Shown: one piece after another, positions 7,208-8,049 of the stretch
How the letters are laid out: each line of letters begins with the position of its first letter
Position numbering within the stretch: the first letter of the stretch is position 1
NCBI GenBank assembly: GCA_029779375.1
Contig: JAKPAR010000366.1
Span: 1 to 8,049 of the forward strand
From: Bacillota bacterium
Lineage (GTDB): Bacteria; Bacillota; Clostridia; Tissierellales; Sporanaerobacteraceae
Direction of reading: 5' to 3'
DNA: 8,049 bases
Position numbers and translations under genes: made by a program
Notes under the pieces: generated by a model
What the model saw: the letters and a program-made list of their open reading frames with translations, nothing else
Database searches by the model: none
Told to the model about the DNA's origin: nothing

Positions 7208-7236
7208 TTATCAAGTTTTGTGGTATCAAATATAAT
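7208..7236 (+). promoter_or_regulatory. Proximal promoter of the Spo0E-like gene
   Basis: TTATCA (7208-7213, four of six -35 bases) and TATAAT (7231-7236, perfect -10) are separated by exactly 17 bases. Transcription would start near 7243, about 22 bases before the ATG at 7265. This excludes the upstream ATG at 7199 as the start for this transcript. Confidence 0.65.
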
Positions 7237-7264
7237 AAGAACTAAAGAAAGAGGGAATAGAGAT

Positions 7265-7453
7265 ATGACTAAAAAAACTTCTTTAGAATTGTTAAAAGAT
7301 GAAATTGCAATGAAGAGGGGAGAATTAAATAGTCTTGTTGAAGGGGATGTAGATAGACAAAAATTGTTAAAAATTAGTATGGATTTAGATGAATTGATAT
7401 ACAAATATTATATGCTAGAAAAAGAATTTAAAGAAGATAAGGCTGCTGAATAG
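7265..7453 (+). CDS. Spo0E-like aspartyl-phosphate phosphatase
   Basis: A 62-residue cytoplasmic protein of the Spo0E family. Characterised members dephosphorylate the response regulator Spo0A-P and so delay sporulation. The family signature S-x-x-L-D-x-L-I-x-x-Y is complete at residues 38-48 (SMDLDELIYKY), preceded by a first helix (about 6-24) and a short turn (EGDVD, 26-30), giving the expected two-helix hairpin. The frame is open back to an ATG at 7199, but I choose 7265: GAGGG lies nine bases before it, the family is normally this short, and the earlier start has no ribosome binding site and lies upstream of the proximal promoter. No Spo0A target box (TGTCGAA) was noticed nearby. The final codons and stop lie in a hairpin. 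Whether its target here is Spo0A is inferred from the family. Confidence 0.88.
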   Translation: MTKKTSLELLKDEIAMKRGELNSLVEGDVDRQKLLKISMDLDELIYKYYMLEKEFKEDKAAE

Positions 7454-7464
7454 CAGCCTAAATT
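7440..7464. terminator. Hairpin over the stop codon at the convergent Spo0E-like/ZIP junction
   Basis: AGGCTGCT (7440-7447) pairs with AGCAGCCT (7452-7459) in a perfect 8-bp stem with a GAAT loop. It contains the final Ala-Ala-Glu codons and TAG stop (7451-7453) of the Spo0E-like gene. TAAATTTTAT follows on the plus strand and a T-rich stretch (TTATCTTCTTT) on the minus strand, so it probably ends both convergent transcripts, although neither tract is a strong T run. Confidence 0.7.
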
Positions 7465-8049
7465 TTATCCTAATGTTATGTCTAAAAACATCATCACGAC
7501 AAATCCTATCATTATACCATAAGTAGCAGATCTTTCATGCCCACCTCTATGAGTTTCTGGTATGATTTCATCACTTATAACAAATAGCATTGCTCCAGCA
7601 GCAAAAGCCAAAGTAAAAGGTAATATAGGCCTAAATATTTTTACAAGCCATAGACCTAAAAGCCCACCTATAGGTTCTACTAAGCCTGTTAAGAGTGCTA
7701 TAAAGAAAGCTCTTGAAGAAGGATATTTTTCTCTTACCAATGCTAATGCTACAGCTAAACCTTCTGGCATATTTTGAATTCCTATACCTATTGCCAAAGT
7801 TAATCCATTTGCAATATTGTTATCTCCAAATCCTACTCCTACAGCTAAACCTTCTGGGAAATTGTGAATGGTTATTGCTATGATAAATAACCAAATTCTA
7901 GCCAGAGAAGAATTTTTCCCTTCAGTACGTTCATCTAATAAATGAACATGAGGCGAGTACTTATCAGTTAGGTCTAAAAAAATTCCCCCTGCTAATATGC
8001 CCATAGAAGTTACTAGTGCACCCTTAGCCCCACCACCAGCATATTCAAT
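7465..8049 (-). CDS. ZIP-family metal transporter (GufA-like), 5'-truncated by the window edge
   Basis: ZIP permeases carry divalent metals such as zinc, iron or manganese into the cytoplasm. The frame is open to base 8049, so the N-terminal part lies outside; 194 residues remain of about 270. Counting from the edge, an IEYAGGGAKGAL segment leads into a membrane helix, a loop with PHVH (33-36), then the two metal-binding helices with HNFPEG (62-67) and QNMPEG (92-97). VEPIGG (124-129), SDEIIPETHRGG (159-170) and a final hydrophobic segment follow. Q in place of His in the second motif is usual for the GufA/BbZIP-like branch. A Met at fragment residue 16 (8004) is not the true start, because conserved ZIP sequence continues upstream. 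The metal cannot be decided from sequence. Convergent with the Spo0E-like gene; the stops are 11 bases apart. Confidence 0.93.
   Translation of the reverse strand: MEYAGGGAKGALVTSMGILAGGIFLDLTDKYSPHVHLLDERTEGKNSSLARIWLFIIAITIHNFPEGLAVGVGFGDNNIANGLTLAIGIGIQNMPEGLAVALALVREKYPSSRAFFIALLTGLVEPIGGLLGLWLVKIFRPILPFTLAFAAGAMLFVISDEIIPETHRGGHERSATYGIMIGFVVMMFLDITLG

Noticed and set aside
7199..7264. N-terminal extension of the Spo0E-like protein from ATG 7199
   Set aside because: There is no ribosome binding site before 7199, the stretch contains the proximal promoter, and the family is short; ATG 7265 has GAGGG at good spacing.
7159..7777. Minus-strand frame 7159-7404 and plus-strand frame 7562-7777
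   Set aside because: They are antisense to the Spo0E-like and ZIP genes respectively, with no ribosome binding sites or domains.
8002..8004. ATG at 8004 (minus strand) as the ZIP start
   Set aside because: Sequence upstream to the window edge stays open and reads as ZIP-family protein, so the gene is cut by the edge.

Overview
The window is AT-rich, tightly packed DNA with Shine-Dalgarno-led genes, single intrinsic terminators and TATAAT-type promoters. Together with a Spo0E-like phosphatase, this points to a low-GC, spore-forming Firmicute, most likely a clostridial or Tissierella-type anaerobe. That placement is inferred from gene content and base composition; no rRNA or other phylogenetic marker is present to fix it. 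There are no tRNAs, CRISPR arrays, insertion sequences or phage genes. It reads as ordinary chromosome.

Layout, left to right. (1) Bases 1-1320 hold the 3' three quarters of the translational GTPase gene bipA/typA, which enters from the left edge with its G domain missing; an intrinsic terminator closes it. (2) Bases 1440-5704 hold four plus-strand genes: a cardiolipin synthase, a lipoprotein of unknown function, a class IV PLP-dependent aminotransferase, and a polytopic membrane protein of the MprF-flippase-like (LPG_synthase_TM) family. No terminator separates them. A strong extended -10 promoter precedes the first, and a second promoter sits before the aminotransferase. (3) A bidirectional terminator at 5703-5737 separates this block from pepT (peptidase T), which runs on the minus strand at 5754-6986. 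(4) A divergent intergenic region of 278 bases carries the pepT promoter and two candidate promoters for a 62-residue Spo0E-like protein at 7265-7453. (5) That small gene converges with a minus-strand ZIP-family metal transporter that runs off the right edge. Only 11 bases lie between the two stop codons, and a hairpin covers the junction.

Block (2) is the most coherent functional unit. Cardiolipin synthesis, a membrane-anchored lipoprotein and a flippase-like membrane protein all concern the cell envelope. A link between the aminotransferase and the envelope is only a guess from position. The most interesting regulatory signal is between cls and the lipoprotein: an 8-bp hairpin encloses the ribosome binding site of a gene that must start at TTG, an arrangement expected from translational coupling or attenuation. 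A second oddity is the aminotransferase start, where a better-placed ATG opens a four-codon frame that overlaps the GTG needed to make the protein.

No clearly new multi-gene system is visible. The candidates for novelty are the uncharacterised lipoprotein and its translational control.
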